Source: an uncultured Pirellula sp. | GTDB taxonomy: Bacteria > Planctomycetota > Planctomycetia > Pirellulales > Pirellulaceae | DNA length: 64,000 bases | Direction: 5' to 3' | Assembly (NCBI GenBank): GCA_903892355.1 | Contig: CAITIE010000051.1 | Coordinates: forward strand, 1-64,000 | Shown: positions 8,896 to 17,322 of the stretch, piece by piece | Position numbering within the stretch: the first letter of the stretch is position 1 | Layout of the letters: every line of letters starts with the position of its first letter | Program-made: the position numbers and the translations under genes | The notes under the pieces: generated by a model | Told to the model about the DNA's origin: nothing | The model's input: the letters and a program-made list of their open reading frames with translations, nothing else | The model's database searches: none

Positions 8896-9256
8896 GAGAA
8901 CTCGAATACCGATATGAAGTTTTGACTGAGTATTTAGCTGGGAGCATCCTGGGGTAGGCCCACTGGCCGCACCGAATCACAAGCTCTCAAGTCCTGCCGA
9001 GAAGCGGGCCTCCCATGAGATTGGCCCGCTAACCAGCCGAACGACCGAGCCCGCTAACCAGCCGAACGACCGGAGCAGTATAGCCATCTTTCAAATTCCG
9101 TCCCATGCCAACTCGCATCCCCTTTCCCGGTTTGCGTTCGACTCCGATTCACTTCGCGATACAATTTGGCTCCCCGGCAAGGGCTCAAGAATCGATATCC
9201 TAATGTCTCTCCAGATCCTACCGTCCCTCCAGTGATTCCATCGAAGGCAATTCCCG
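8896..9256. other. Divergent intergenic region with hairpin and short duplication
   Basis: 361 bp between gdh (minus) and mnmA (plus). GCGGGCC at 9004-9010 is exactly complementary to GGCCCGC at 9023-9029 (7-bp stem, 12-nt loop, no T run). Directly after it lies a 23-bp head-to-tail duplication (9025-9072). GAAGGC 10 nt before the mnmA ATG is a fair ribosome binding site. No gene is visible. Confidence 0.55.
9025..9072. repeat. Tandem 23-bp direct duplication upstream of mnmA
   Basis: A 23-bp sequence beginning CCCGCTAACCAGCC occurs at 9025-9047 and again, identical, at 9050-9072 (period 25 bp). The first copy overlaps the right arm of the 9004-9029 hairpin. Confidence 0.9.
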
Positions 9257-10462
9257 ATGACCAATTCCACTCGCCGCGTTGTCCTAGCAATGAGCGGAGG
9301 CGTTGACTCCAGCGTAGCCGCCCACCTGCTGCTACAACAAGGCTACGAGGTGGTCGGGGTCTTCATGAGGCACGGTGAACAATCGAGTCAAGCTTGTGAA
9401 TTGGGCGACGGGCGTCCCAATCCGCTGCTTCCGATACTTGAGGGCCGACTGGACCATAAGCAAGGCTGCTGCAGCGCGAGCGACGCAGCGGATGCGAGGC
9501 GTGTTGCCGACAAGATGTCGATTCCGTTTTACGCCTTGGATCTCGAGTCCGACTTTCGGAGAATCGTTGACTACTTTGTAGATGAGTACCACCACGGGCG
9601 AACCCCCAACCCCTGTGTGCAATGCAATAACTGGATCAAGTTCGGGAGATTGTTTGAATATGCAGACGCGGTTGGAGCTCACTTCGTAGCGACTGGTCAC
9701 TACGCGCGCATGCTTAACCAGCCTTCGCCGCTCCAATCCTCAAGTTCTGATATGGCCCCCCAAAGCAAGGAAGCTCACTGCGAGAACGCAATTAACTACG
9801 AGCTGCATCGCGGGCTCGACGATGACAAGGATCAGGCCTACGTACTCACTGGAATCGCAAGATCGCTCCTGCCCAGGATGCTACTGCCGGTTGGTGGCTA
9901 TCACAAATCCGAAATCCGTAAAATCGCGACGGAGATCGGTCTAAAGGTTGCCGACAAAAAAGACAGTCAAGAAATCTGTTTTGTGACAACTGGACAACAC
10001 GCCCAATTCGTTCGACAGAAAAGCCACACAGATACATCCGGTGAAATCGTCACGAGCGACGGATGTGTGGTGGGACACCATCCCGGAATCGAAGGCTTTA
10101 CGATCGGTCAGCGAAAAGGAATTGGAGTCGCGATGGGAAGCCCCTATTTCGTCACGTCCATCGATCCGATCGCCAATCGTGTCGTCATCGGTCCCCATGA
10201 AGAACTGGGGCGAACCTGGCTGGAAGCGGATGAGGACAACTGGCTGACCGATTTCCCCCTCGATTCGCCTTGCCCCGCCGAGGTCCAAATCCGTTACAAC
10301 TCATCTCCAGAACCAGCGACCGTGACACGATGGGGTGATCGCCGGTTCCGTGTCGATTTTTCGTCACCTGTCTTCGGCGTCTCCCCGGGACAACTCGCCG
10401 CGGTCTTCTCAGGAACCCGCGCTCTGGGCTGCGGATGGATTCGGACAACCGGGCGGCAATAA
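9257..10462 (+). CDS. mnmA: tRNA-specific 2-thiouridylase MnmA
   Basis: A 401-residue enzyme that thiolates U34 at C2 in tRNA-Lys, -Glu and -Gln in the cytoplasm, using ATP and a persulfide relay. The PP-loop SGGVDSSVAA is at residues 14-23. The first catalytic Cys is in TPNPCVQCNNWIKFG (about residue 118), then ATGHYAR, and the second Cys in KDSQEICFV (about 240). FTIGQRKGIGV and YFVTSID mark the central domain, and the C-terminal barrel ends SGTRALGCGW. Length is slightly above the usual 360-380, with an insertion after the first strand (EQSSQACELGDGRPNPLLP). GAAGGC precedes the ATG. The 3' end overlaps the convergent Trm112-like gene by 54 bp. Confidence 0.95.
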   Translation: MTNSTRRVVLAMSGGVDSSVAAHLLLQQGYEVVGVFMRHGEQSSQACELGDGRPNPLLPILEGRLDHKQGCCSASDAADARRVADKMSIPFYALDLESDFRRIVDYFVDEYHHGRTPNPCVQCNNWIKFGRLFEYADAVGAHFVATGHYARMLNQPSPLQSSSSDMAPQSKEAHCENAINYELHRGLDDDKDQAYVLTGIARSLLPRMLLPVGGYHKSEIRKIATEIGLKVADKKDSQEICFVTTGQHAQFVRQKSHTDTSGEIVTSDGCVVGHHPGIEGFTIGQRKGIGVAMGSPYFVTSIDPIANRVVIGPHEELGRTWLEADEDNWLTDFPLDSPCPAEVQIRYNSSPEPATVTRWGDRRFRVDFSSPVFGVSPGQLAAVFSGTRALGCGWIRTTGRQ

Positions 10463-10714
10463 GATCGCCTCGTCTGGCAAAAGACAAGGGATACCGTCTA
10501 TCACCGGGTAAAACCAACCAAGATCTGCCGAAACTAGACCTTGCGTCGGAACAGCGGAAATTGTACGACCCAATTTCGTGCAGAGATCTCCACGTTCCAA
10601 TTGCTCTTTCAAGAAGAGCAAAACACTTGGGGATGCTAGCATTAACTTGGTTTTTGAATTCGGGCAACGGACTAGGCCCATGAGCCACTCGGGCAGATCT
10701 GCATTCCACACCAT
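10409..10714 (-). CDS. Trm112/UPF0434-like small protein
   Basis: About 101 residues. The sequence LMGLVRCPNSKTKLML near the N-terminus and LVSADLGWFYPVIDGIPCLLPDEA near the C-terminus are the two halves of the Trm112 fold, a small methyltransferase activator in eukaryotes and archaea; bacterial members are mostly uncharacterised. GAGGAG lies 10 nt before the ATG at 10714, which I prefer to an upstream start at 10759. The usual CPxC pair is reduced to CPNS and only one late Cys remains, so zinc binding is doubtful. The gene overlaps both neighbours: 54 bp with mnmA and 35 bp with the divergent 10680 gene. Confidence 0.8.
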   Translation of the reverse strand: MVWNADLPEWLMGLVRCPNSKTKLMLASPSVLLFLKEQLERGDLCTKLGRTISAVPTQGLVSADLGWFYPVIDGIPCLLPDEAILLPPGCPNPSAAQSAGS

Positions 10715-12449
10715 CGCTAAGCGACTCCTCGCAGGTTTCGTTGTTTGCTTGATGCACATCGAGCTTTCATCGCAGCATGCATTGGCGTATCAGTCCGAGC
10801 CAATCTCGTCGAGTTTTGCAGCACCGTCAAGTTTTGGAGCACCGTCAAGTTTTGGAGCACCGTCAAGTTTCACGGGCGCGAACGCGAATGCATCGGGGTC
10901 CTCCGACCAATTCCAGGGCTCCGCACCGGTCATGACGTTCCTAGACATGTACACCGGACAACCCTGGGGTCGCTATGTTGTATCCGAATCGGTGACCGTT
11001 CCAAAGTACGAATATCGGGAGGTCAAAGAGCGGGTTTATGTGCCGACCTGGGTTCAAGAGCCCAAATCCACAACATTGACTCAATACGACCCAATCGTCT
11101 CGTACCAACTAAGACCTCGCTCGGTACCGAGCATGAATCCGTTCTACCCCCCACAACAGATCGTTGAATACGTTCCCATCGTCCAGTACCAACCGCGGAA
11201 CGTCCAGACGACACAGATGACGCAGTACCAAAAGTACGAAGAGCGTGATGTCAGCAGAATGGTCCCCGTTCTCGTGAACGCAACCGAACAGAGGTCTCGT
11301 TTCGTCGATCGCCCCTTGAACGCAAACCCTAACGCACCGATATCGTCCAGCAACTTGGTTCAATACTCCGCAAACATCGCACAAGCCAACCGGACTTCGG
11401 CTCGCTACCCAACACGATCAATCGACTATCCAAGCCAACCTGTGTACGGCGCACCAGTGTACGGCAGTAACCCATCGGCCCTCGCTTGGTCAACGCCCAA
11501 AACAATGATCCCTCCTCCCCCAACGACTGTTCCCGTTTCCTACGCTTCATCGACGACTCCGGTGGCCGGACAGTACAACGTCGCCGCCGGTTACCCAAAC
11601 CCTGCGATGGCCCCCACTGCGTTACCTAATCAAGTGAGCTCAGCTCCTATCGTTCCCATCCCGCAGACCACTACGGCATTGCCTCCAGCCTACGCAGGGG
11701 CGGGCAGCCCCTTACCCACCTACACCGCAGCACCCGCAGGCATACCTCCCACCAGCATCGCCTACGGACAACCGCAGTATGGGGCTCCGCAGTATTATGG
11801 AGCTCCGCAGTATGGAGCTCCGCAATATAGTGCAACTCCCTATGGGGCAGTTAGCCCGACCATGAATGGCTATCCACCTCCACCCTACTACGCGAATGCC
11901 TATAATCCCAGCGCGTATTATCCCTCGTGGCTCACCGCTCAAGGGAGTCTCTTTAGCACCAACTGGTTCACACAAAATGGTGGCACGGCCTCAATGACTA
12001 CAACGGGCGGATTTCCTTACACGGGATATCCTCCAGGCGCCTACCCACAACCAAGCGGTGCGGCCCCCGGGTACAACAGCCCTACGAACTACACAGTCCC
12101 TCAGCTCGCATCGAACAACTTAGGGTATTCGTCCAATTCTCCAAACTACTGGGGACGGACAACACCACCGATCTCATCGCCCGCGGGAACCCCTGGTGTC
12201 GCTCCCGCTTACCCCCCGACCACACCCTACCCATCGCCTGGCTATCCACCTGCCGGAGCTTACCCACCTGCCGGAGCTTACCCGCCTGCAGGTCCTCCGA
12301 GCTATGGGACGCCGGCGTACGGCTATGGGACGCCAGGGTATGGACAACCCAGCTACGGAGCCCCGGTACCGCCGCCCTACGGTTATTCCACAACGGCGAA
12401 TTACCGCGACCCTTACCAAACTGGGATGCCCCCCACGGTTATGCGTTAA
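10680..12449 (+). CDS. Secreted Pro/Tyr/Gly/Ser-rich low-complexity protein
   Basis: About 589 residues. The chosen ATG at 10680 gives a signal peptide (basic SGRSAFHTIAKR, then LLAGFVVCLM, ending near ALAYQ); an earlier in-frame ATG at 10578 would place the signal internally. The region after the signal has SSFGAP repeats. A middle domain of about 150 residues (MTFLDMYTGQPWGRYVVSE to VLVNATEQRSRF) is rich in Tyr, Val and Gln-Pro with alternating strand-like stretches. The rest is disordered, with QYGAP, YPPAGA and PGYG repeats. Such composition suggests an extracellular matrix, stalk or cell-surface protein, but no family is recognisable. The ATG lies within the 5' end of the opposite-strand Trm112-like gene. 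Confidence 0.82.
   Translation: MSHSGRSAFHTIAKRLLAGFVVCLMHIELSSQHALAYQSEPISSSFAAPSSFGAPSSFGAPSSFTGANANASGSSDQFQGSAPVMTFLDMYTGQPWGRYVVSESVTVPKYEYREVKERVYVPTWVQEPKSTTLTQYDPIVSYQLRPRSVPSMNPFYPPQQIVEYVPIVQYQPRNVQTTQMTQYQKYEERDVSRMVPVLVNATEQRSRFVDRPLNANPNAPISSSNLVQYSANIAQANRTSARYPTRSIDYPSQPVYGAPVYGSNPSALAWSTPKTMIPPPPTTVPVSYASSTTPVAGQYNVAAGYPNPAMAPTALPNQVSSAPIVPIPQTTTALPPAYAGAGSPLPTYTAAPAGIPPTSIAYGQPQYGAPQYYGAPQYGAPQYSATPYGAVSPTMNGYPPPPYYANAYNPSAYYPSWLTAQGSLFSTNWFTQNGGTASMTTTGGFPYTGYPPGAYPQPSGAAPGYNSPTNYTVPQLASNNLGYSSNSPNYWGRTTPPISSPAGTPGVAPAYPPTTPYPSPGYPPAGAYPPAGAYPPAGPPSYGTPAYGYGTPGYGQPSYGAPVPPPYGYSTTANYRDPYQTGMPPTVMR
10809..10871 (+). repeat. 18-bp tandem repeat coding SSFGAP units
   Basis: Units TCAAGTTTTGGAGCACCG at 10827-10844 and 10845-10862 are identical, preceded by a diverged copy at 10809-10826 and followed by a partial one. 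They encode Ser-Phe-Gly/Ala-Ala-Pro-Ser repeats just after the signal peptide. Confidence 0.9.
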
Positions 12450-12564
12450 ATCCCAGCCGTTTCTATCATTCTCTTGATCCAACCTCGCCACCTTCTTCGC
12501 TGTATAAGAAACACCCATCCAGCGAATCTTGGCACTTTGTTTGCTGTGTAGGTCTCAGCTCGGT

Positions 12565-12593
12565 TTGACATAGGGAATCCTTGGTATTTTAAT
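12565..12593 (+). promoter_or_regulatory. Possible sigma70-type promoter upstream of the cytochrome c gene
   Basis: TTGACA at 12565-12570 is followed 17 bp later by TTTAAT (12588-12593). It lies about 100 bp before the ATG at 12693. Planctomycete promoter consensus is poorly known, so this is a pattern match only. Confidence 0.4.
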
Positions 12594-12692
12594 CAAGGGG
12601 AGCCCGCTGTTGCCGACGGACCTTTCGATGAGTCAACGAAGGGTTCGACATGATTCCCTGCCCTGCACTCGTTTCTGGAGTTACAAAACCGA

Positions 12693-13100
12693 ATGAAAAA
12701 GTTTGTCATTTACACTGCCGTCGCTTTGATTGCTACTGCGGTATCTCCGAGCGCATTCGCCATCAAAGAGTTCGGCGAAACATGGACTAAGATCTACGCG
12801 GAAAAGAGCACGAACGAGGAATTTAAGAAGTTAGTCGCAGAAGCGAAGTGCAACGTTTGCCACATCGATGGCGAAAACAAGAAAAAGCACAATCCCTACG
12901 GTGACGCAGTGGAAGCCGCGGGTATCACCAAGAAAAACTTCCCTGCTCCCAAATTCAAGCAAAACCCTGACGAAGTCCGCAAGGAAGTCGAAAAGATCCT
13001 GAAGACTTTGGAAGACAAAAAAGCTGAAGGACAATCCAAAACTTTTGGAGAACGGATCAAGGAAGGCTTGCTCCCAGGGGGTGACGTGAAGGGCAAGTAA
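12693..13100 (+). CDS. Small secreted c-type cytochrome-like protein
   Basis: A 135-residue protein with a clear signal peptide (MKKFVIYTAVALIATAVSPSAFA, cleavage near residue 23). It has a single heme-binding motif CNVCH at residues 53-57, followed by HIDG and a lysine-rich helix region (KKNFPAPKFKQNPDEVRKEVEKIL), ending in a charged tail. No distal Met ligand is obvious. It most likely carries one heme c in the periplasm and passes electrons; the partner is not apparent from the neighbours. CTGGAGTT lies about 12 nt before the ATG. A strong terminator at 13170-13208 follows, so it is monocistronic. Confidence 0.85.
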   Translation: MKKFVIYTAVALIATAVSPSAFAIKEFGETWTKIYAEKSTNEEFKKLVAEAKCNVCHIDGENKKKHNPYGDAVEAAGITKKNFPAPKFKQNPDEVRKEVEKILKTLEDKKAEGQSKTFGERIKEGLLPGGDVKGK

Positions 13101-13169
13101 AAGCCTGACAACTCGTCCTAAAATTAGGGTCTCCGTCGAACCGAAACACCATTTCGTTCGTTTATACTA

Positions 13170-13208
13170 AGTGCGTCCGGGCTCAGGAGTTCGGACGCAC
13201 TTTGATTT
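13170..13208 (+). terminator. Rho-independent-type terminator after the cytochrome c gene
   Basis: AGTGCGTCCG at 13170-13179 pairs perfectly with CGGACGCACT at 13192-13201 (10 bp, 12-nt loop), followed by TTGATTTT. It separates the cytochrome gene from the DUF1080 gene and argues against any start of the latter before 13202. Confidence 0.8.
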
Positions 13209-13318
13209 TCGGGATGCTTTGTTCCCAAGTCGTTGGCGTCTCGAGGTGGGTTTTGGCTCCCTTGAACTTCCGTCGCGATCGCTACCATCCTCCCCTCCCA
13301 ATTCTGAAAGTAGTATCC

Positions 13319-13975
13319 ATGCTGCGTTTTACGATCATGTTCGTCGCTTTGGCGGGTTTGCTCCCGCAGACCACTTCGCGTGCCTTTGCTCAGGAATCCA
13401 CCAAGACTGAGACCGAAGTCGGATTTGTGAGCTTGTTCGATGGCAAGTCGATGAATGGCTGGAAAGTGAATGAAAACCCAACCAGTTGGAAAGTCGAAAA
13501 CGGCACTTTGGTTTGCAATGGTGAGCGAAGCCACATTTTTTATATCGGCGATGACAAACCCTTCAAGAACTTCCACTTCAAGGCAGATGTGAAAACGGAA
13601 CCAAACAGCAACGCCGGTATCTACTTCCACACCAAATACCAAGACTCCGGTTGGCCAAAGTACGGATTTGAGTGCCAAGTCAACTTGTCCTACAAATCCG
13701 ACCCACGAAAGACGAGCAGCCTGTACGCGGTCAAGGACGTGTTAGAACCCGCCGCGAAGGACAATGAATGGTACACCCAAGAGATCATCGTTGTCGGAAA
13801 AAAGGTCACCCTAAAAGTCAACGGCAAGACTCTTGTTGAATACGTCGAACCAGACGACCAAAAAGCTGGCGCAGACTTCACTCGCAAGATCGATGAGGGA
13901 ACCTTTGCCCTCCAGGCCCACGATCCAGGAAGCAAGGTTTACTTCAAGAATCTTCGCGTCAAGCGATTGGATTAA
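13319..13975 (+). CDS. Secreted DUF1080 (3-keto-disaccharide hydrolase-type) protein
   Basis: About 218 residues from the ATG at 13319, which has GAAAG 9 nt upstream and gives a signal peptide (MLRFTIMFVALAGLL, ending RAFAQ). The DUF1080 domain (PF06439) fills the rest: VGFVSLFDGKSMNGWKV at the start, WKVENGTLVC, NAGIYFHTKYQ, YGFECQVNL, NEWYTQEIIVVGKKVTLKVNGKTLVEY, and EGTFALQAHDPGSKVYFKNLRVK at the end. This fold is concanavalin A-like, binding or cleaving sugars. Members are abundant in Planctomycetes and several act on 3-keto-disaccharides; this one's substrate is unknown. It is followed 15 bp later by a membrane protein gene. Confidence 0.9.
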   Translation: MLRFTIMFVALAGLLPQTTSRAFAQESTKTETEVGFVSLFDGKSMNGWKVNENPTSWKVENGTLVCNGERSHIFYIGDDKPFKNFHFKADVKTEPNSNAGIYFHTKYQDSGWPKYGFECQVNLSYKSDPRKTSSLYAVKDVLEPAAKDNEWYTQEIIVVGKKVTLKVNGKTLVEYVEPDDQKAGADFTRKIDEGTFALQAHDPGSKVYFKNLRVKRLD

Positions 13976-13990
13976 GGTCGACCCGTTGAC

Positions 13991-16324
13991 ATGATTCTCA
14001 CTACGATCGCTCGATCCGATCGCATGGCTTCCCCAACTCGAGTTTCGCCACGGCAATCATTGCTGTGGCGTCTCTTGTTTTGTTTTGGAATCGCATGCCA
14101 TTTTCTCTCCAATTCCAATTCCTTCGCCGCTACCGCAGACGCTTTGCAAGTGTCCGTGACATCTGGCTTGGCAGGGTATTGGAAAATAGGATTCCCGACG
14201 CTCCATCGGGTGACCGTATCGAGTTCTGGAAACGGATCGGGTGATGCGTTGAAAGGATTGCTCGAGGTGCACACATTTGACGGAGATGGCGTTCCAGTCA
14301 TCTACCGATCCAAAGAGTGGGCATTCGACTGTTCTGGGAATCAAACCTCGACCGTCGACCTGCTAGCGAAACATGGTCGCGGTAATCGTCCTATTCGTAT
14401 CGTTTTCGTCGACGACCAGAAGCAAACCATTCTTGAACACACTCTCGCGGATTCCGAGCGAGGAACGGCTCTACCAGCAAATCAGCCTTGGATTGTGGGA
14501 CTGGGAACACCCCAACTCGCCCTCGCACAAGGGACCATGAAATCCGCTCAAGGAAGTTTTGGCGAACTGAGCGTTTCGGAAATAGCCGACGCCAAATCAC
14601 TCCCCAAAAACGAGCTTGTTTATTCGGGTGTCGATGCTGTCGTATTCTCCTCGCAAAACCAAGAGCTGAACCGCGGAATCACGGCACAACAAGCAACAGC
14701 CTTGACCGCTTGGACCAAAATGGGTGGACAATTGGTTCTGTGCTGGGGCAGTTCCGCTCAGTCCTTGGCCAACATCCCCGAACTAAAAGATTTGATTCCA
14801 GGGGAAGTCGTTAGCTTTTCAGACGATGGAGAACCGGGTCCGATCGAATCGCTCTTGGGATCGCAACAGCAACTGCAACCCTTACCTTGCGCAGTACTGA
14901 ACATCAAGCAAGGCCGCGTGGATGTAGTGACTGCAACCGGTACACGCACGAAACTGCCCTTCATCGCCCGATGGGCTGTTGGGTTCGGCAGTGTTGTTTG
15001 GATGGCAACAGAAATAGACTGCCCCCAAATGTTAGCTTGGGAAACACGGCCTGCTCTCATCAAATACCTGCTTAAGGACTGTTGGGAGAAGCCTGAGTCA
15101 CTTGCCAACAAATCTATTTATCAATCCTACGATGAATTGGTCGGCCAACTAAACGCAACGCTTGACACCTTTCCAAATCTTCGGCTTGGCAACCTGGGAC
15201 AACTCGTTCTCATCGCAGGCTTGTTGGCCCTGTTGATTGGACCTCTGGACTATTTTCTGGTCTCGAAAGCATGGCAAAAACCACGATGGACATGGTGGAC
15301 ACTCATCATCTCCTCCATCGGAATTATGGCGGTAGCATCGGTGCTTGCGAGAACCTGGAAACCAGAGTTGCCCAGCATCAATAGCCTGGAAATCATCGAT
15401 GTTGATGACCAGACGCAGCAACTCCACGGTCGCGCTTACTCCCACTGCTACGCGGGACGCCGGGGCGTATACGATTTTGCCACCTATCACCGTCCACTGC
15501 AGAATTTGACCGCAGACAAAGATACCAACCCGACACCAAACTTCCCGGAGTCGAAGCCTCGACCAAATCGCATCGACTGGTTTGGCCAGCCAGGAAAAGG
15601 ATTGGGTGGCTTTGATTCAAACGTTACAACCCAGTTAGGACTTCCAACCTACGCCGTTGAGTCATCGACAAGTGACTCAACCGATATCCAAGGGATGGGT
15701 TTTCCTGCTGCTGGCACCAAGGCCTTTTACTCCGAGTGGTCAGATCCCTTTGAATTCCCAGCTTCGTACAATGGACTCGGTACGGTATCCGGAAAAGACG
15801 ACTTGCTTCAAGGTTCCTTTGCGAACCCGTTGAGTGTCGATATCCTCGAAGGGGTTCTGTACTTTGCTGGTAGAGCGTACACAATCCCATCTCGAATACG
15901 CCCTGGGGAGCGGGTGCCGATATCGACATCGATCCCCAAAGACATCACGCGACGTCTTCAGCGCAGAACATTCGTTGCCGGTGAGGAACAAGGTTCCGAA
16001 TGGAACCCTGCCGACACCAATAACCTCGAGCGATTAGCCGAGTTGCTCTCGTTCCATCGCTCTGCCGGCGCCTCGTCATACTCCAGTTTGTCCAATCGCT
16101 ATTTGAGCAATCTCGAGTGCTCCGATTTGTTGAAACTGGAAAGGGCTGTGATTTTCGCTCAAGTGGCCGAACCAGTGAGCACCTGGAATCTACGGCGTAA
16201 CGGGGCGACTGTACAACCGATCGGGGGGAAGCAACTCTCGATCGTTCGTATGGTATTCACCGTCGAAAACAACAGCAGATCTTCGACAGCTTTGCGAGAA
16301 CTTTCCCCGAATCCCAATCCCTAA
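13991..16324 (+). CDS. Large membrane-anchored protein of an ABC system, GATase-like segment
   Basis: A 777-residue protein with an N-terminal signal/anchor (LLWRLLFCFGIACHFL). The region around residues 150-260 (GVDAVVFSSQNQELN...LTAWTKMGGQLVLCWG) looks like the class-I glutamine amidotransferase-type Rossmann fold seen in planctomycete membrane proteins next to ABC ATPases, here without an obvious catalytic Cys-His pair. Two spans follow near residue 400-455 (LGQLVLIAGLLALLIGPLDYFLV and TWWTLIISSIGIMAVAS). The C-terminal half is extracytoplasmic and beta-rich. The stop lies 12 bp before the ABC ATPase start, so they are cotranscribed. The ATG at 14024 is an alternative start. I do not assign a substrate. 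Confidence 0.78.
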   Translation: MILTTIARSDRMASPTRVSPRQSLLWRLLFCFGIACHFLSNSNSFAATADALQVSVTSGLAGYWKIGFPTLHRVTVSSSGNGSGDALKGLLEVHTFDGDGVPVIYRSKEWAFDCSGNQTSTVDLLAKHGRGNRPIRIVFVDDQKQTILEHTLADSERGTALPANQPWIVGLGTPQLALAQGTMKSAQGSFGELSVSEIADAKSLPKNELVYSGVDAVVFSSQNQELNRGITAQQATALTAWTKMGGQLVLCWGSSAQSLANIPELKDLIPGEVVSFSDDGEPGPIESLLGSQQQLQPLPCAVLNIKQGRVDVVTATGTRTKLPFIARWAVGFGSVVWMATEIDCPQMLAWETRPALIKYLLKDCWEKPESLANKSIYQSYDELVGQLNATLDTFPNLRLGNLGQLVLIAGLLALLIGPLDYFLVSKAWQKPRWTWWTLIISSIGIMAVASVLARTWKPELPSINSLEIIDVDDQTQQLHGRAYSHCYAGRRGVYDFATYHRPLQNLTADKDTNPTPNFPESKPRPNRIDWFGQPGKGLGGFDSNVTTQLGLPTYAVESSTSDSTDIQGMGFPAAGTKAFYSEWSDPFEFPASYNGLGTVSGKDDLLQGSFANPLSVDILEGVLYFAGRAYTIPSRIRPGERVPISTSIPKDITRRLQRRTFVAGEEQGSEWNPADTNNLERLAELLSFHRSAGASSYSSLSNRYLSNLECSDLLKLERAVIFAQVAEPVSTWNLRRNGATVQPIGGKQLSIVRMVFTVENNSRSSTALRELSPNPNP

Positions 16325-16336
16325 CGGCGTCCTATC

Positions 16337-17275
16337 GTGATCAAGACGATAAAACTTACAAAAAAATACGACGACATGTACGCCATCCGCGATATCGACT
16401 TGGATTTAGGCCAAGGGGATCTTTTCGGATTTATTGGCCCGAACGGCGCGGGCAAGACAACCACCATGCGCATCGTGGCAACCTTGCTCGAACCCACCGA
16501 AGGCGAAGCGTATGTCTGCGATTATTCGATCTACACCCATCCCAAAGAAATCCGACGACTAGTCGGTTTCATGCCTGACTTCTTTGGTGTCTACGATGAC
16601 ATGACCGTGATCGAGTACCTCGAATTTTTTGCCGCGGCTTATCGCATCGGCCCTCAAGCGCGGCGGAAGCGTTGCAACGAAATGCTCGAAGTCGTCGATT
16701 TGGATTTTAAACGCGATGCGTACGCCAATACGCTTTCCCGAGGTCAAACGCAGCGATTGGGATTGGCTCGTACGTTGCTTCACGACCCTGCGGTGTTGCT
16801 GCTCGATGAACCACTCAGCGGTCTCGACCCACGAGCCCGTATTGAAATGCGAGCCTTAATGCGGAGGCTTGGCGCGATGGGGAAAACCATCATCGTCAGC
16901 AGCCACATCTTGCCCGAACTTGCGGACGTCTGTAATAAAGTGGGCATCATCGACTCCGGAAGAATGATCGCCAGCAACGATGTTGCATCGATCATCAAAC
17001 AAGTCAACCCGTTTACGGTGATCTTGATCGAACCTGTCGCCCCTTCAGACCTGGACTCCGCCGGCAAACTGCTTGAGAAACAAGACATCGTTTCCTCGGT
17101 ATCCTCGAGCGGAAACACCCTCCGTGTCACCCTTAAGGCGGATGTCGACGATTACTCGTCGCTGGCAACAACCCTGATTCAGGCAGGTATACGCTTCAAA
17201 CGATTCGCCGCCGAGGAAATCAACCTTGAATCAGCATTCATGGCGTTCACCAAAGGGGCTGGTTCCAAGATCTAA
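16337..17275 (+). CDS. ABC transporter ATP-binding protein (ABC-2 type)
   Basis: A 312-residue ATPase starting with GTG. Walker A GPNGAGKTTTMR at about residues 33-44, the signature LSRGQTQRLGLARTLL at about 133, Walker B AVLLLDEPLSGLDPRARIE at about 150, and the switch His in ISSHIL-like VSSHILPELAD. The C-terminal ~90 residues are the regulatory extension common to CcmA/ABC-2-type export ATPases. No ABC-2 permease lies downstream; the only membrane partner is the upstream 777-residue gene. It may energise export or envelope assembly. Confidence 0.88.
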   Translation: MIKTIKLTKKYDDMYAIRDIDLDLGQGDLFGFIGPNGAGKTTTMRIVATLLEPTEGEAYVCDYSIYTHPKEIRRLVGFMPDFFGVYDDMTVIEYLEFFAAAYRIGPQARRKRCNEMLEVVDLDFKRDAYANTLSRGQTQRLGLARTLLHDPAVLLLDEPLSGLDPRARIEMRALMRRLGAMGKTIIVSSHILPELADVCNKVGIIDSGRMIASNDVASIIKQVNPFTVILIEPVAPSDLDSAGKLLEKQDIVSSVSSSGNTLRVTLKADVDDYSSLATTLIQAGIRFKRFAAEEINLESAFMAFTKGAGSKI

Positions 17276-17322
17276 TTGTCACGCCCGATCCATGCCTTCA
17301 CGACTCTCGAGGGAAATTCTAC

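Noticed and set aside
13202-13318. Longer start for the DUF1080 gene
   Set aside because: It would begin inside the terminator hairpin (13170-13208) and place the signal peptide 39 residues in. The ATG at 13319 has a ribosome binding site.
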